The notes: generated from the sequence alone by a model not told the origin. A stretch of DNA of 64,000 bases from [Synechococcus] sp. NIES-970 (GCA_002356215.1 AP017959.1:2124195-2188194); one strand, 5' to 3'. Counted from the first letter of the stretch, positions 46,055 to 55,755 are shown. Numbers and translations are program-made.

Positions 46055-46523
46055 AATCAATGGAGAAAATATTTTAGAGTTGTGAGGTTATTCCCCAATC
46101 CTCGATGAAGGAACCAGATATTTGAACAACTTGCTTGAAGGTGATACCAAGGTTACTTATGAGAAATTGCAAGTAATCATAGCTTCATTGAATCTTTAAT
46201 AAAACACGAAGTTTATGAAGAAACGATAAAGCTTAAAGAAGAATGAAATCGTAATTTTCGATACATGACTATCAAGAGAGGCCTCATCCCTTTCACTCTA
46301 TTCCCTTAAAAGCGATATCTAACGTCGATGCATTCGACTGCTCCCAGGCATTTACAGTTCCAGAAACTTTGAAAAATAAAAAGGCCACATCTCCAGGATG
46401 TAGCCTCATAATGGCCTAAATATTTAGAAAAAGTGATACATCAAGCAAACTATTCTGAATTCTGAGGCATTTTAAATCAGAAATTTTGCTGAAGTAGCAG
46501 TTTCGACAACGCGGTGATCAGTT
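46055..46523. other. Intergenic region between EAL and fasciclin genes
   Basis: About 470 bp, AT-rich, holding the fasciclin terminator (46372-46405) and presumably the EAL gene promoter. No open reading frame or RNA gene is recognised. Confidence 0.6.
46372..46405 (-). terminator. Rho-independent terminator of the fasciclin gene
   Basis: On the minus strand GGCTACATC pairs with GATGTGGCC (46383-46405, one G-U pair, 5-nt loop), followed by TTTTTATTTTTC (46371-46382). It lies about 120 bp downstream of the gene. Confidence 0.8.
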
Positions 46524-47255
46524 CTAGAGAGCTGCCTCGATATCTACTTCAGCTTCGACATCTGCTCCTACTGCTGTTTCTTCCTCTGTTTCCATTTCAG
46601 CTTCAACACCGACTTCTGTCTCGGCTTCAATTTCAGCTTCAGCCAGTAGTGCAGGGGGAAGAATGACAGAGTCAATTACGTGAATGACACCATTGCTAGC
46701 TTCGATGTCAGCCATCAGCACATTAGCTTGGTTGATTTGGACGCCATCATCTTCGAGGCCTACCAAGATGTCACTCCCTTCAACGGTTTCTACGGCACCT
46801 TCGGTCAGGTCACTGGACATGACATTACCACTTACAACGTGGTAGGTGAGGATCTGGGTAAGAAGATCTTTGTTTTCAGGAAGTAAGAGGCTCTCTAGCA
46901 CACCATCAGGCAGAGCAGCGAAAGCGTCATTGGTGGGGGCAAAAACGGTGAAAGGGCCTTCTCCGGCTAAAACCTCAGCGAGGTCTGCGGCGGAAACAGC
47001 TGCAACGAGGGTCGAAAAAGCTTCATTACTGGCGGCAATGTCAACAATGGTGGGGGCAGTCATGGCTGCTTCAGCTTCTGTTTCTACCTCTGTTTCGGCA
47101 GCAGGCATTTCAGTAGCGGGCATTTCAGCAGCAGGCTTTTTTTGGTCGCCATAGGGCTTAGTTTGTTCTCCATGTCCTCCGGCTTGGGCAACAGTGCCGA
47201 AGCCGATAGCACTACCCAAAGCGAGGGTTAGGGCAAGAGTTTTTGTAAAACGCAT
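46524..47255 (-). CDS. Secreted fasciclin-domain protein with acidic tails
   Basis: The 243-aa precursor starts MRFTKTLALTLALGSAIGFGTVAQA (ATG 47253-47255), a signal peptide. A Pro/Ala/Glu/Met-rich stretch follows, then one fasciclin (FAS1) domain, about 65-205, with the H1 box GPFTVFAPTNDAFAALP, LLTQILTYHVVSG and the H2 box GVIHVIDSVILPP. The last 40 residues are an unusual Glu/Ala/Val tail rich in EAE and ETE. FAS1 proteins mediate adhesion or matrix interactions; the acidic tail may bind cations. A DNA-level repeat underlies the tail. Confidence 0.88.
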   Translation of the reverse strand: MRFTKTLALTLALGSAIGFGTVAQAGGHGEQTKPYGDQKKPAAEMPATEMPAAETEVETEAEAAMTAPTIVDIAASNEAFSTLVAAVSAADLAEVLAGEGPFTVFAPTNDAFAALPDGVLESLLLPENKDLLTQILTYHVVSGNVMSSDLTEGAVETVEGSDILVGLEDDGVQINQANVLMADIEASNGVIHVIDSVILPPALLAEAEIEAETEVGVEAEMETEEETAVGADVEAEVDIEAAL

Positions 47256-47506
47256 AAGTGTTTCCTGAAAGTAAGCGAACAATAGAATGGTTAAATTTCG
47301 CTCTGTTTTGTAAAGCGAAATTTACAACCGTATTCACTGTAGCAAGGATTTTGTATTTTGACAGGTATTTTTTGGGAAATTCAATTTATTTTAGAAGCAG
47401 GGAACTTTATGATTTGACTTTAAGTCTAGTACTTGTTTTGCCTGAGAAAATATTATTTCTAATATGTATATAAACGGGATGATTTGCTAAAAGATTACCG
47501 TGAATC

Positions 47507-47857
47507 TCAGGAAAATACACGGCTTGCGTGGATATTTTTTACGACTAAAGATAGAGGGATAAGGCGGAAATCAATCTGTTGACAGTGGGCTTGAAATGTA
47601 GATACCAGGGTAAAACAGTCGTTGACGAATGGAGAAGTACGACGGAGGCGATCGCCAGCACTTCTTACTAGCTTGAGACACCAGTGACGCAATAGATCAT
47701 AGAGAATTTCTAGACCCAGATAGATCATGATTTTTTGTAGAGAGTTAAAGTCTACTGTTAGGGGAGAGAGACAATAGAGCCAGCATAAAAAACCAAATAC
47801 AGCAAACCCAATGGCTAGTTTTAGGGAGTGTTGACGGAAGAAAATTGTGCTGTTCAT
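47507..47857 (-). CDS. Small membrane protein of unknown function
   Basis: I do not recognise the 116-aa protein. Residues about 13-32 (LAIGFAVFGFLCWLYCLSPL) form a membrane segment, and about 41-56 may be a second, shorter one. The C-terminal part contains three cysteines and no known motif. The gene has an ATG start and lies alone between the fasciclin gene and the sigma-factor gene. It could be real but poorly conserved. Confidence 0.55.
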   Translation of the reverse strand: MNSTIFFRQHSLKLAIGFAVFGFLCWLYCLSPLTVDFNSLQKIMIYLGLEILYDLLRHWCLKLVRSAGDRLRRTSPFVNDCFTLVSTFQAHCQQIDFRLIPLSLVVKNIHASRVFS

Positions 47858-47934
47858 GGTACTTTCCTGCTCTAACTGCGTTGCTTTTATGTAGTTGTCA
47901 AGGCAGTAGCAGATGCGGTTGGCTTTCCCAACAG

Positions 47935-47972
47935 AAAAAATCCCCCTGCTTTATGGGCTAGAGCAGGGGGAT
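47935..47972 (-). terminator. Rho-independent terminator of the group 2 sigma factor gene
   Basis: ATCCCCCTGCT and AGCAGGGGGAT (47940-47950 and 47962-47972) form a perfect 11-bp stem with an 11-nt loop, followed on the minus strand by six T (47935-47940). Confidence 0.92.
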
Positions 47973-48025
47973 AGGTAATATAAAAGACCTTAGGCGATCG
48001 CCTGTAGGACTGTCGCTTCCTGAAA

Positions 48026-48982
48026 CTAGCTGGCAAGATACTCGCCCATCTCTGCTTTGCGCTTACGGAGTTTCGCTAAGGCTTCCCGTTCAATCTGACG
48101 GACACGCTCACGACTGATGCTCAGATGTTCGCCAATTTTTGCCAGGGTATAGGGTTGACCATCCCGAAGGCCGAAACGCAAGGTCAAAACCTCCTGTTGT
48201 TGGGACGTGAGCTCATTCAACATCCGTTCTAGGTCTCTTTTTAGGGCTGCATGGGTGGCATAATCATCGGGAGTGAGACCGTCATCTTCTAGCAGTTCGA
48301 TGAGTTCGGTGTCATTGTTGTCTCCTACCCGCAAATCTAGGGAAAGGGGTTGACGTGATTTTTCGAGGTAATCTCTAACCTGCTTAGCGGTGAGTCCCAA
48401 TTCTTCGGCTAGTTCGGGGACAGATGCAGAGCGACCATTGGCCTGGGCAAGTTGACGCTGGGCCTTTTTAATTTTATTGAGCTTTTCGGTGATGTGGATT
48501 GGTAACCGGATTGTCCGGCTTTTTTCGGCGATCGCCCGGGTAATCGCCTGTCGAATCCACCAGTAAGCATAGGTCGAAAAACGATACCCCTTAGTCGGAT
48601 CAAATTTCTCTACGCCCCGTTGCATCCCAATCGTGCCCTCTTGGATCAAATCCAAGAGATCCATATTGCGCTTGATGTATTTTTTAGCGACGGAAACCAC
48701 CAATCGGAGATTTGCCTCGACCATCTTCTGTTTGGCCCGTTTCCCCAGAAGGAGCTGTTTTTTGAGCTCACCTGGAGATAAATTCGCGGCCGCCGCCCAT
48801 TCCTTCAAGCTGAGTTCCTGTTCCCGTTGCTGGACTAACTCAGCTTTGAGGTTTTCTAGGCTAACCATTTTTTGGACGCGGCGAGCGTAGAGCACCTCTT
48901 CTTCATGGGTCAGCAGGGGAACTCGCCCAATTTCTTTGAGATAAGTGCGGACAGGATCGGCAGAATGCTTGGCAGTTTTCAT
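48026..48982 (-). CDS. Group 2 sigma-70 family factor
   Basis: The 318-aa factor has regions 1.2 ([22 protein letters not shown]), 2 ([52 protein letters not shown]), 3 and 4 ([21 protein letters not shown]) but lacks the long basic N-terminus of SigA. That is the pattern of non-essential group 2 sigma factors (SigB, C, D or E) that adjust transcription to stress and light. The start and the [10 protein letters not shown] segment resemble SigD/SigB types, but the exact group cannot be fixed by eye. Confidence 0.93.
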   Translation of the reverse strand: MKTAKHSADPVRTYLKEIGRVPLLTHEEEVLYARRVQKMVSLENLKAELVQQREQELSLKEWAAAANLSPGELKKQLLLGKRAKQKMVEANLRLVVSVAKKYIKRNMDLLDLIQEGTIGMQRGVEKFDPTKGYRFSTYAYWWIRQAITRAIAEKSRTIRLPIHITEKLNKIKKAQRQLAQANGRSASVPELAEELGLTAKQVRDYLEKSRQPLSLDLRVGDNNDTELIELLEDDGLTPDDYATHAALKRDLERMLNELTSQQQEVLTLRFGLRDGQPYTLAKIGEHLSISRERVRQIEREALAKLRKRKAEMGEYLAS

Positions 48983-49292
48983 AGGTCAACTCGGCTGAAA
49001 GGGATGAAAATTAAGTAATGAACTAAAAGTTTTTCCCTAAACTTCAGTCAAATCAGGGTCTAGGGAAAGATGAGTTGTCCAGTTAAGGAAATGATAGGAG
49101 CTTGTGGCTCAGCTGAAATAGGGCGTAGGCCCCACAACGTCAGGAAAGTGGCTGTTGTTTAAATTTTATTTATGAATTTATCTTACCAAAAAATTAGAGT
49201 TTTATTAAGTTTTTTTAATAAATGTAAAGTTGATAAAAACTAAAAACTTACCGCAGTGCCCTACGGTAAGTCTAAGCGAGAACGGAGAAGCT
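48983..49292. other. Intergenic region upstream of the sigma factor gene
   Basis: A 310-bp AT-rich gap holding the sigma gene leader and promoter and, at its left-hand partner side, the terminator of the TerC-like gene (49237-49271). No gene recognised. Confidence 0.6.
49237..49271 (-). terminator. Terminator of the TerC-like gene
   Basis: ACTTACCG (49246-49253) and CGGTAAGT (49264-49271) form a perfect 8-bp stem with a 10-nt loop. On the minus strand a T-rich tail with TTTTTAGTTTTTA follows. Confidence 0.75.
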
Positions 49293-50009
49293 TTAGGGGG
49301 AAGGGGATTCTTTCTGGGGAATATAATCAGGATTGCGCTTAGAAAAGCCCCAGATAAACATAGCGGCGATCGCCGTAATCATGAGCCACTCAGGCATCAC
49401 GAAGCTGGGGTAGACTGCCTTCAGCAGTAAACGGACGCCCACAAAGCCCACCGTGACGAAGCCAGCATCTTCAAGATTTGTAAACTCATCAAGCCAGCGG
49501 ATAAAAAGTCCGGCCAAAAACCGGAGAGTAATCACGCCGATTGTTCCCCCAATGACAATGAGCCAAATGTCATCGGCGACGGCGATTGCCGTTGTGACGC
49601 TATCGAGGGAAAAGGCGAGATCTGTCACCGCAATCATCGGAATCGCTTGCCAGAGAGATTTGAACTCTAAGCTATGGTGATGATTTTTATCATCTTCACC
49701 AGAGGTGAAATAGCGAAACACTAACCATAGGAGATAGAGTGCCCCCAGGAGCTCCACTTGCCAGAAGTGAATGATCCAAGTTGCAGTAAAAATGAGTGTA
49801 ATTCTGAGAATATAGGCGGCGATTAAACCAATGTTAAGCGCTCTGCGCTGTTGTTCTGGGTTGGCTAGGCCTTGGGCGATCGCCGCCAGGGCAATGGCAT
49901 TGTCCGCCGAAAGCACTGCTTCTAAGGCCACTAGAATTATAAGAACAAGGGAGGTCTCTAAACTGAGATGCAACTGGGGATGAAGGATTTGCTCAAACAT
50001 GGAAGACAT
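49293..50009 (-). CDS. TerC-family integral membrane protein
   Basis: The 238-aa protein has about seven hydrophobic segments and the TerC signature acidic motifs LEAVLSADNAIALAAIAQGL and TDLAFSLDSVTTAIAVADD. Family members export manganese or calcium, or are tellurium-resistance proteins; in chloroplasts a relative helps thylakoid assembly. Two ATG codons three residues apart (50009 and 50000) are both possible starts. The terminator at 49237-49271 follows. Confidence 0.9.
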   Translation of the reverse strand: MSSMFEQILHPQLHLSLETSLVLIILVALEAVLSADNAIALAAIAQGLANPEQQRRALNIGLIAAYILRITLIFTATWIIHFWQVELLGALYLLWLVFRYFTSGEDDKNHHHSLEFKSLWQAIPMIAVTDLAFSLDSVTTAIAVADDIWLIVIGGTIGVITLRFLAGLFIRWLDEFTNLEDAGFVTVGFVGVRLLLKAVYPSFVMPEWLMITAIAAMFIWGFSKRNPDYIPQKESPSP

Positions 50010-50292
50010 TCACACGGTAAACTTTTCAAAAACAAGCCAAGACAAAAAAGACCGCCCATCATTCAGCTACGGCGGTAACGGATCACCATTAGCTCATTGT
50101 AAACAAACTGTAGAGACAACGACAGAAACTGCAATGGATCGCCACAGGGAGCAATCTCAAGGGGGTGATTGTCTTTACAGGCTCCGGAAAACATCAATAT
50201 GTTGCGTCTTGTTACAAAACCTTGGGGAAAGCGGAGACAATATCGCAAATTAAGGGATAAATCTCAGTTTATATTTGGAGTTTTCAACTGTT

Positions 50293-50388
50293 ATGGGAAT
50301 TTCTGATACCCAAGTGCTCGTCGCCCTCGCCATTGCCCTCATCCCCGGAGTCTTGGCTTTCCGTCTGTCGACTGAGCTTTATAAGTAA
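50293..50388 (+). CDS. psaM: Photosystem I reaction centre subunit XII
   Basis: This 31-aa gene encodes MGISDTQVLVALAIALIPGV then LAFRLSTELYK, a one-helix protein. The SDTQ start and the FRLSTELYK end are diagnostic of PsaM, a small subunit of cyanobacterial photosystem I near the trimerisation domain. It stands alone, with its own terminator shared with comB. It is short enough to be missed by length-filtered gene finding. Confidence 0.95.
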   Translation: MGISDTQVLVALAIALIPGVLAFRLSTELYK

Positions 50389-50413
50389 TTTTGCTTAAGT
50401 TAACGTTTACAGT

Positions 50414-50444
50414 AAAAAAGGGGTTCCTTCAGAACCCCTTTTTT
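50414..50444. terminator. Bidirectional terminator between psaM and comB
   Basis: AAAAAAGGGGTTC (50414-50426) and GAACCCCTTTTTT (50432-50444) make a strong stem with A and T runs at its two sides. It serves both convergent genes. Confidence 0.92.
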
Positions 50445-50469
50445 ATGCCATAAATAACGATTTTGATTT

Positions 50470-51198
50470 TTATCCCTGGTAGGCTTTGAGCACACCGGGT
50501 TCGGTTTGGATCGGTAGGACTGCAAGGCGATCGCTCTCGGCACAATAATGGATATCGATTTCGTTATCTAACCCCAAAAGCCGCTGGCCGTGGCTCGCTA
50601 ATTTGAAGAGACTGAATAGATCTTGGTGCCACTGCTGGTGGAGGGCGATCGCCCCGAGCACCTCATCGTTCCCCAATTGGGTGCTACTGCCATCCCAAAG
50701 AGCTTTGGCGATCGCCCCGGCACAGACCGTATCTTCGAGGGAATAGTCTCCTTGCCAACCGGAGCCAACAAACCACACAGTTTCAGGCTGCTCTTTTTTT
50801 AAAAAATCGACCACACTCTGACGATTTACCTGGGCAGCGGTGATCACAATCGGCGCTTTTTCAACTCGCTTTAAGGCCCGTGTACCATTGGTGGTCGTTA
50901 AGAAGAGACGTTTACCTGCAACGACCTCTGGGGTGCAGTTGAGGGGAGAATTTCCCAGGTCACAGCCTTCTACTTGTTGGCCGCCCCGCTCCCCTGCCCG
51001 GAGATAGGGGGTCTGACTCCAGGTTTCGCTGAAACGAAACAGGGCCTCAAGATCAGAAAAGGCTTGTACTGCTTCTGCTCCAGCGTGGAGAGCCGTGGCA
51101 ATGGTCGTCGTTGCCCGGAGCACGTCGATGACCACAGCGCAATCGGGAAGCTGATCTGGTGGGGTCGCCTCAGGCGTGTGATACACAAAAAGTTTCAC
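50470..51198 (-). CDS. comB: 2-phosphosulfolactate phosphatase family protein (ComB)
   Basis: The 242-aa protein starts with GTG (51196-51198) and has [81 protein letters not shown] and a final [11 protein letters not shown]. ComB removes phosphate from 2-phosphosulfolactate in archaeal coenzyme M synthesis. Cyanobacteria have the gene without coenzyme M, so the real substrate here is unknown. Confidence 0.9.
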   Translation of the reverse strand: MKLFVYHTPEATPPDQLPDCAVVIDVLRATTTIATALHAGAEAVQAFSDLEALFRFSETWSQTPYLRAGERGGQQVEGCDLGNSPLNCTPEVVAGKRLFLTTTNGTRALKRVEKAPIVITAAQVNRQSVVDFLKKEQPETVWFVGSGWQGDYSLEDTVCAGAIAKALWDGSSTQLGNDEVLGAIALHQQWHQDLFSLFKLASHGQRLLGLDNEIDIHYCAESDRLAVLPIQTEPGVLKAYQG

Positions 51199-51378
51199 GC
51201 AAAAAAATCCTTCCTTAACAATTCCAGTCTAGATTCCAAAATACCCGATTTGGCGATCGCCAAGCCCAAGCATTGATAAATCCCTTGGGCGCAATCACTC
51301 AATACCAGCTTTTATGCGTAAATTTTTGTCTAAAAATTGTTGAATGACTTGGAAAAATTAACCAAAGCATATTTCAGA

Positions 51379-51804
51379 CTAAGCACGACAGCCAGCACAT
51401 AGGCCCTTGACCGTGACTTCATAGCTTTCCGCCGTCACCTCAGCAGAAAATTGACTCAAATCAAAGCAGCTAAAGGCTTGCCAAGGGAGGTCTTGGATGG
51501 CGCCACAGCCCCGGCAAACAAAATGGTGGTGGGGGTTAACGTTCGCGTCATAACGGGTCACTCCCTCATCAAGGAGCACTTCGCGTACTAGGTTAACTTC
51601 TCGTAATACAGTTAGGGCGCTATAAATGCTGGCTTTCGAGGCGATCGGTAAATCTGCATTCACATCTTCGAGAATCTGTTCCACCGTGGGATGGTCTGCC
51701 CGGCCAAGTAGGTTAGCATACACCGCAAACCGCTGGGGTGTGATGCGCAACCCTTCTTGTTTCATGGTGTTACGAATATTAGTGGCGGTGTGGGCTTGGG
51801 GCAT
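51379..51804 (-). CDS. Fur-family transcriptional regulator (PerR-like)
   Basis: From ATG 51802-51804 the protein is 141 aa, usual for the family; a frame to 51873 adds a Lys/Arg-rich start that looks unconserved. The winged-helix part has LRITPQRFAVYANLLGRADHPTVEQIL and ASIYSALTVLREVNLV. The metal part has NPHHHFVCRGCGAI and LCAGC, two CxxC pairs as in zinc-structural PerR/Fur. The SIYSAL and VTRYDAN segments favour PerR (peroxide response) over iron Fur, but the regulator type is inferred. Confidence 0.85.
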   Translation of the reverse strand: MPQAHTATNIRNTMKQEGLRITPQRFAVYANLLGRADHPTVEQILEDVNADLPIASKASIYSALTVLREVNLVREVLLDEGVTRYDANVNPHHHFVCRGCGAIQDLPWQAFSCFDLSQFSAEVTAESYEVTVKGLCAGCRA

Positions 51805-52074
51805 GGCTTCGGGAAACAGAAGAATAGGTCGTTTATGGGGGCTATTTTTGCGAATTGACCGAGAATAAATCAAGGCCTACCTACGGCAAAGTGGGTATAG
51901 ATGAAAACTTTTAAGCTTTTCTTTAGCTTATTTTCAGGCAACAAGCATAGATTAAGGGCCTTTTAAGGATCTTAGCACTTCTAATTAAGCCCTGGGACTA
52001 TCTGCTAACAAATCCTATATAAAAGACTATCCTATTTAAGAACTATTCTGATTAATGTTCGAGGCAAATCAATC

Positions 52075-52464
52075 ATGATGACTCGTTTTTTTCTGGTTAT
52101 TGCGCCCCTCCTGGCTGGTTTAGCTGTCGCGGCTGGCGCCTTTGGGAGCCACGGCCTCAGGAACAGTCTCGACCCCCAAGCGATCGCCATTTGGGAAACT
52201 GCCGCAAAATATCAGATGTACCAGGCGATCGCCCTGCTGTTAGTGGGTTTCTTTTCTGTCCAGGGGTCATTGCCCCAGAGTTGGCTCAATGGGGCGGGGA
52301 TTGCCTTTGTTATCGGCATTGTGCTTTTTTCTGGTAGCCTCTATGCCTTGAGTTTAAGTGGGGTGAAAATTCTGGGGGTGATCACTCCTCTTGGTGGAGC
52401 GGCTTTTATAGTGGGTTGGATCTGTTTGGCGATCGCCGGCTGGCAGTTTAACCCACCAGACTAA
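52075..52464 (+). CDS. DUF423 family small membrane protein
   Basis: The 129-aa protein has four hydrophobic segments and the DUF423/YgdD motifs AAGAFGSHGLRNSLDPQAIAIWETAAKYQMYQAIALL and GVITPLGGAAFIVGWICLA. The function of the family is unknown. A second ATG at 52078 is an equal start choice. A 14-bp perfect stem without a T run lies downstream (52508-52553), before convergent tldD. Confidence 0.9.
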   Translation: MMTRFFLVIAPLLAGLAVAAGAFGSHGLRNSLDPQAIAIWETAAKYQMYQAIALLLVGFFSVQGSLPQSWLNGAGIAFVIGIVLFSGSLYALSLSGVKILGVITPLGGAAFIVGWICLAIAGWQFNPPD

Positions 52465-52507
52465 ATCTGAATTCCTGAGTTCTGCACTGTTTTGTCATCG
52501 GGCGAAT

Positions 52508-52553
52508 GCTTGGCTATTTGAGCACCTGTCACTAGATAGTCAAATAGCCAAGC
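52508..52553. repeat. Perfect 14-bp inverted repeat between convergent genes
   Basis: GCTTGGCTATTTGA (52508-52521) and TCAAATAGCCAAGC (52540-52553) with an 18-nt loop, 44 bp after the DUF423 stop and 20 bp before the tldD stop. There is no T run on either side, so it is an unconventional terminator or another structural element. Confidence 0.7.
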
Positions 52554-52572
52554 CATGGTGACCCTATTTGAC

Positions 52573-53964
52573 CTAGCGGCCACCGACAACGACATTTTTG
52601 ATGCGGAGGTGCGGGCCGCCAACACTCACCGGTAAACCACCTTGGCCTCCTTTACCGCAGCCGCCATTGGTGTAGAGGGTGTCATCACCGATCGCCTCAA
52701 TATCCTTTAACGTTTGGAAGACATTCCCGGACAAGGTGACATCGCTTACAGGTTCAGCAATTTTGCCATCGCGGATCATGTAACCTTCCGCTGCTGCAAA
52801 GGTAAACATTTCGCCATTGGTTTGGCCACCAATCATTCGCACCGCATAAACGCCCTCTTCGATATCCTGGATCATCTCTTCAAAGGGAGTGTCCCCGGGT
52901 TCGATCGCCGTATTGGTCATGCGCACGAGGGGCGGATAGGAAGCTTGTAGGGCGCGGGCATTCCCGGTGGGTGCTTCACTCATTTTGCCCGCCGTTTCCC
53001 GAGAATGGAGCCGCTGGGTGAGCACACCATCTTTAATCAGGTATTTGCGTTGACCCGGAACCCCTTCATCGTCGTATTTCATCGTGCCGGGCAGATCGGG
53101 CAGAGTGGCATCATCGATCACGTTTAGTTGGGAAATGCCTAGGGGTTTGCCGATGGTCAGCAGCTCTTGCATCTTCGGGTTTTCGTAGACAAAATCTGCC
53201 TCCGAGAGGTGGCCAAAGGCTTCGTGGATAAACACCCCAGCCAGGTAGGGATCCAGCACGACGGTGTATTGGCCTCCTTTGACGGGTTTGGCTTCCAGTT
53301 GACGGATTGCCCGTTCGGCAGCTCCTTTGACCCGGTCTTCGATGCCGAGCAACACATCAAAGTCACAGCGGGAATTGAGGGATTCAAACCCCTGGCGCAC
53401 GACCCCGTTTTCACCCCGGGCGATCGCCCCGAATCGACCATTCACATCGAGGCGCTCTTGGATAATGCAACTGCCGTTGGAGTTAACAAAATAGGTGGTG
53501 ACGAAACTATCGCTGATGCTGGCCATGGTCGTCTGGATCCGGGGGTCATAGTCCAGCAAAATCTGATTGTATTTTGCCAGTAGATCCCGCTTTTCCTTGA
53601 GGGAAATGGTGCGGGGGTCAGTTTTGATCTCGACGGGTACATAGTCTTCGATCGCCCCGCTGGGAGCTAATTGGGTGGATTCTTTCCCCACTAGTTTCGC
53701 TTGGGAAACCGCATCGGCGACGCGATCGCCTAATTCTTCCAGGCCGTTAAAAGTGACAAAACTCCAGCCCCCCTGATGGCAGGCCCGGATCCCCCCAGCG
53801 AGGGCAAAACTGCGGTTACTGCCATCAAACTGGGCGCCCCGGAAGGCGAGGCTAGTGGATTCACTCTGTTGGACACGGATTTCGAGGTAGTCGACGGCGG
53901 CTTTATGGGCGGCGATCGCCCCTTTAAGTGCGTCCGTAACCTGTTGCATGGTGAGGGTTGTCAT
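52573..53964 (-). CDS. tldD: TldD family metalloprotease-like protein
   Basis: The 463-aa protein has the TldD arrangement: VLDPYLAGVFIHEAFGHLSEADFV with the HExxxH zinc motif, GTMKYDDEGVPGQRKYLIKDGVL, HSRETAGKMSEAPTGNARA and the C-terminal GGCGKGGQGGLPVSVGGPHLRI. TldD works with PmbA (TldE) in proteolysis of unfolded peptides, for example in microcin B17 maturation and CcdA degradation; the PmbA partner is not adjacent here. The first 30 residues of the frame are the normal start. Confidence 0.93.
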   Translation of the reverse strand: MTTLTMQQVTDALKGAIAAHKAAVDYLEIRVQQSESTSLAFRGAQFDGSNRSFALAGGIRACHQGGWSFVTFNGLEELGDRVADAVSQAKLVGKESTQLAPSGAIEDYVPVEIKTDPRTISLKEKRDLLAKYNQILLDYDPRIQTTMASISDSFVTTYFVNSNGSCIIQERLDVNGRFGAIARGENGVVRQGFESLNSRCDFDVLLGIEDRVKGAAERAIRQLEAKPVKGGQYTVVLDPYLAGVFIHEAFGHLSEADFVYENPKMQELLTIGKPLGISQLNVIDDATLPDLPGTMKYDDEGVPGQRKYLIKDGVLTQRLHSRETAGKMSEAPTGNARALQASYPPLVRMTNTAIEPGDTPFEEMIQDIEEGVYAVRMIGGQTNGEMFTFAAAEGYMIRDGKIAEPVSDVTLSGNVFQTLKDIEAIGDDTLYTNGGCGKGGQGGLPVSVGGPHLRIKNVVVGGR

Positions 53965-53970
53965 TGGGTG

Positions 53971-55755
53971 TTACTCCTTAAATTCAGCAGAAATGGTCAA
54001 ATCTTCAATGTTCCAGAGGGGGCCCCCCAGGGCCGAATGCTCCACGCCCTCGATCTTGTTACGAACCGCCGCCAGGGAATAATTATTCACCAGATAGATG
54101 AAAGGCAAATGTTCCGCCGCCAGATCCTGGGTGCGATCATAGAGGGCTTTACGGCGGTCAAAATCCAGTTCCTGGGCAGCTTGAATGTAGAGGTCCGCAA
54201 TTTTCTGTTCCCAATCATTAACTACCCGATCCGTGAGGGGGGTAGAGCCCGCCCGAGCTGTTTGGTTAAACATATGCAAATTTCCTTCGGGGAACCAGAC
54301 ATTCGCACCACCATTGGGTTCGTTACCCCCGGTCAAACCCAGCAAGAAGCAGTCCCAATCGAGGGAATTACTGAGCTTATCTACGAGGATATTGAAGCTG
54401 ATCGGGCTGTAATCTATCTGCATCCCCAGGGCTTCGAGATCCTGCTCAATTTGGGTGGCCATCGCCTCACGGATTTTGTTGCCCGCGTTGGTAATGAAGG
54501 AGAAACGAACGGGATTGTTCGCCTCGTCCACCAGTTGCCCTTCGCCATTGTAAGAAAAACCCGCTTCCATCAGGAGCGCTTTCGCCCGGTCAGGGTCATA
54601 GTCGTAGGTGCGTACCTGGGAATTATAAAAAGGAGATTGCACTGAAATGGGGGAATGTTGCACTTCTCCTAAACCCCGGTAAATATTGTTTACCATCCGT
54701 TGGCGATCGATCGCATAGGCGACGGCCTGGCGGAATTTGAGGTTGTTAAACCACTTGGACTTGATCGGATCAACGAGGGGTTTACCGTCCCGCTTGCCCG
54801 TGTTGAGGTTGAAGGAAATAAAAGTCGTGCCATAGTCGGGGCCACCGTTGTAAATGGTAAATCGCCCCCGGTCTTCTTCCCGTTTGAGGAGAGAAAAATA
54901 TTCTGGGCTGACCCCGGTAACATCTAAATCACCGGAACGAAATTGGAGGAGGGTGGTGTCGGTATTGGGGACAATTTGCCAGACTACTTGTTCGATGTAG
55001 GGCTGGGGCGCTTTCCAGTAGTAGGGATTGGGCTCAAAGATTAATCGCTGGCCCACAGCGTAATTTTTCAAGAGATAGGGGCCGTTGGAGACTAATTCTC
55101 CCGGCGCGGTGCTGACGCCCCAGGTGCCGAGAAACAGGGGATTTCCTTCGCTGTCAGTTTGTTCGATGCGTTCTCTGAGGGTATGTTCTGGCAGGATACT
55201 GAGGGCTGTGTTGTTTAAAAAGGGAGCAAAGGGTTCAGTGATGGTGAATTTCACCTGGCGATCGCCTAATTTCTCGACAGTGGGCAATGTGCCTTCGATG
55301 CCCACCCGGAGGCCATCGCGGGAATTGGTGGGAATTTTATCGTTGAGGTAGACCTGGTTATAACTAAACACCACATCATCAGCGGTGAGGGGCGCCCCAT
55401 CAGACCATTTAAGATTTTCCCGGAGGGTAAAGGTAATGCTCAATTGGTCATCGGAAAATTCCCAGGATTCAGCCAGGCGCGGTTCCGTTTCCCCGGTGAC
55501 CGGATTTTCCGAGACTAAACCTTCATAGGTGAGGCCAAAAATACTGGGAGATTCGGCGGACAGGGCCGGATTGAAGGTTTTTGGGTCACTGAGGACGCTG
55601 ATTACAATTTGGTTATCATCAACGCCCAAGGCACTTGTTGATTGGGGATTACAGGCAGTAAGGACAGCAGGTAGCGTGATCGTCAGGGCGATCGCCACCA
55701 AGAAAGCCCAGAACTGCTTAAGACGAATTAGGTTAAATGCATTATTCTTCTTCAT
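53971..55755 (-). CDS. ABC transporter substrate-binding lipoprotein (family 5, peptide/nickel type)
   Basis: The 594-aa protein has a signal sequence ending in a lipobox (TLPAVLTAC, Cys about residue 34), so it is anchored to the outer face of the plasma membrane. SBP_bac_5 motifs follow: FNPALSAESPSIFGLTYEGL, LAESWEFSDDQLSITFTLRENLKWSDGAPLTADDVVFSY, SNGPYLLKNYAVGQRLIFEPNPYYWK and LKFRQAVAYAIDRQ. The ligand is an oligopeptide or similar. No permease or ATPase genes adjoin it. It follows tldD-upstream by 6 bp in the same direction and overlaps a small membrane gene by 14 bp. Confidence 0.92.
   Translation of the reverse strand: MKKNNAFNLIRLKQFWAFLVAIALTITLPAVLTACNPQSTSALGVDDNQIVISVLSDPKTFNPALSAESPSIFGLTYEGLVSENPVTGETEPRLAESWEFSDDQLSITFTLRENLKWSDGAPLTADDVVFSYNQVYLNDKIPTNSRDGLRVGIEGTLPTVEKLGDRQVKFTITEPFAPFLNNTALSILPEHTLRERIEQTDSEGNPLFLGTWGVSTAPGELVSNGPYLLKNYAVGQRLIFEPNPYYWKAPQPYIEQVVWQIVPNTDTTLLQFRSGDLDVTGVSPEYFSLLKREEDRGRFTIYNGGPDYGTTFISFNLNTGKRDGKPLVDPIKSKWFNNLKFRQAVAYAIDRQRMVNNIYRGLGEVQHSPISVQSPFYNSQVRTYDYDPDRAKALLMEAGFSYNGEGQLVDEANNPVRFSFITNAGNKIREAMATQIEQDLEALGMQIDYSPISFNILVDKLSNSLDWDCFLLGLTGGNEPNGGANVWFPEGNLHMFNQTARAGSTPLTDRVVNDWEQKIADLYIQAAQELDFDRRKALYDRTQDLAAEHLPFIYLVNNYSLAAVRNKIEGVEHSALGGPLWNIEDLTISAEFKE

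Noticed and set aside
53776-54645. 289-codon frame antisense to tldD and the binding-protein gene
   Set aside because: It spans the junction of two well-supported genes on the other strand and shows no domain.
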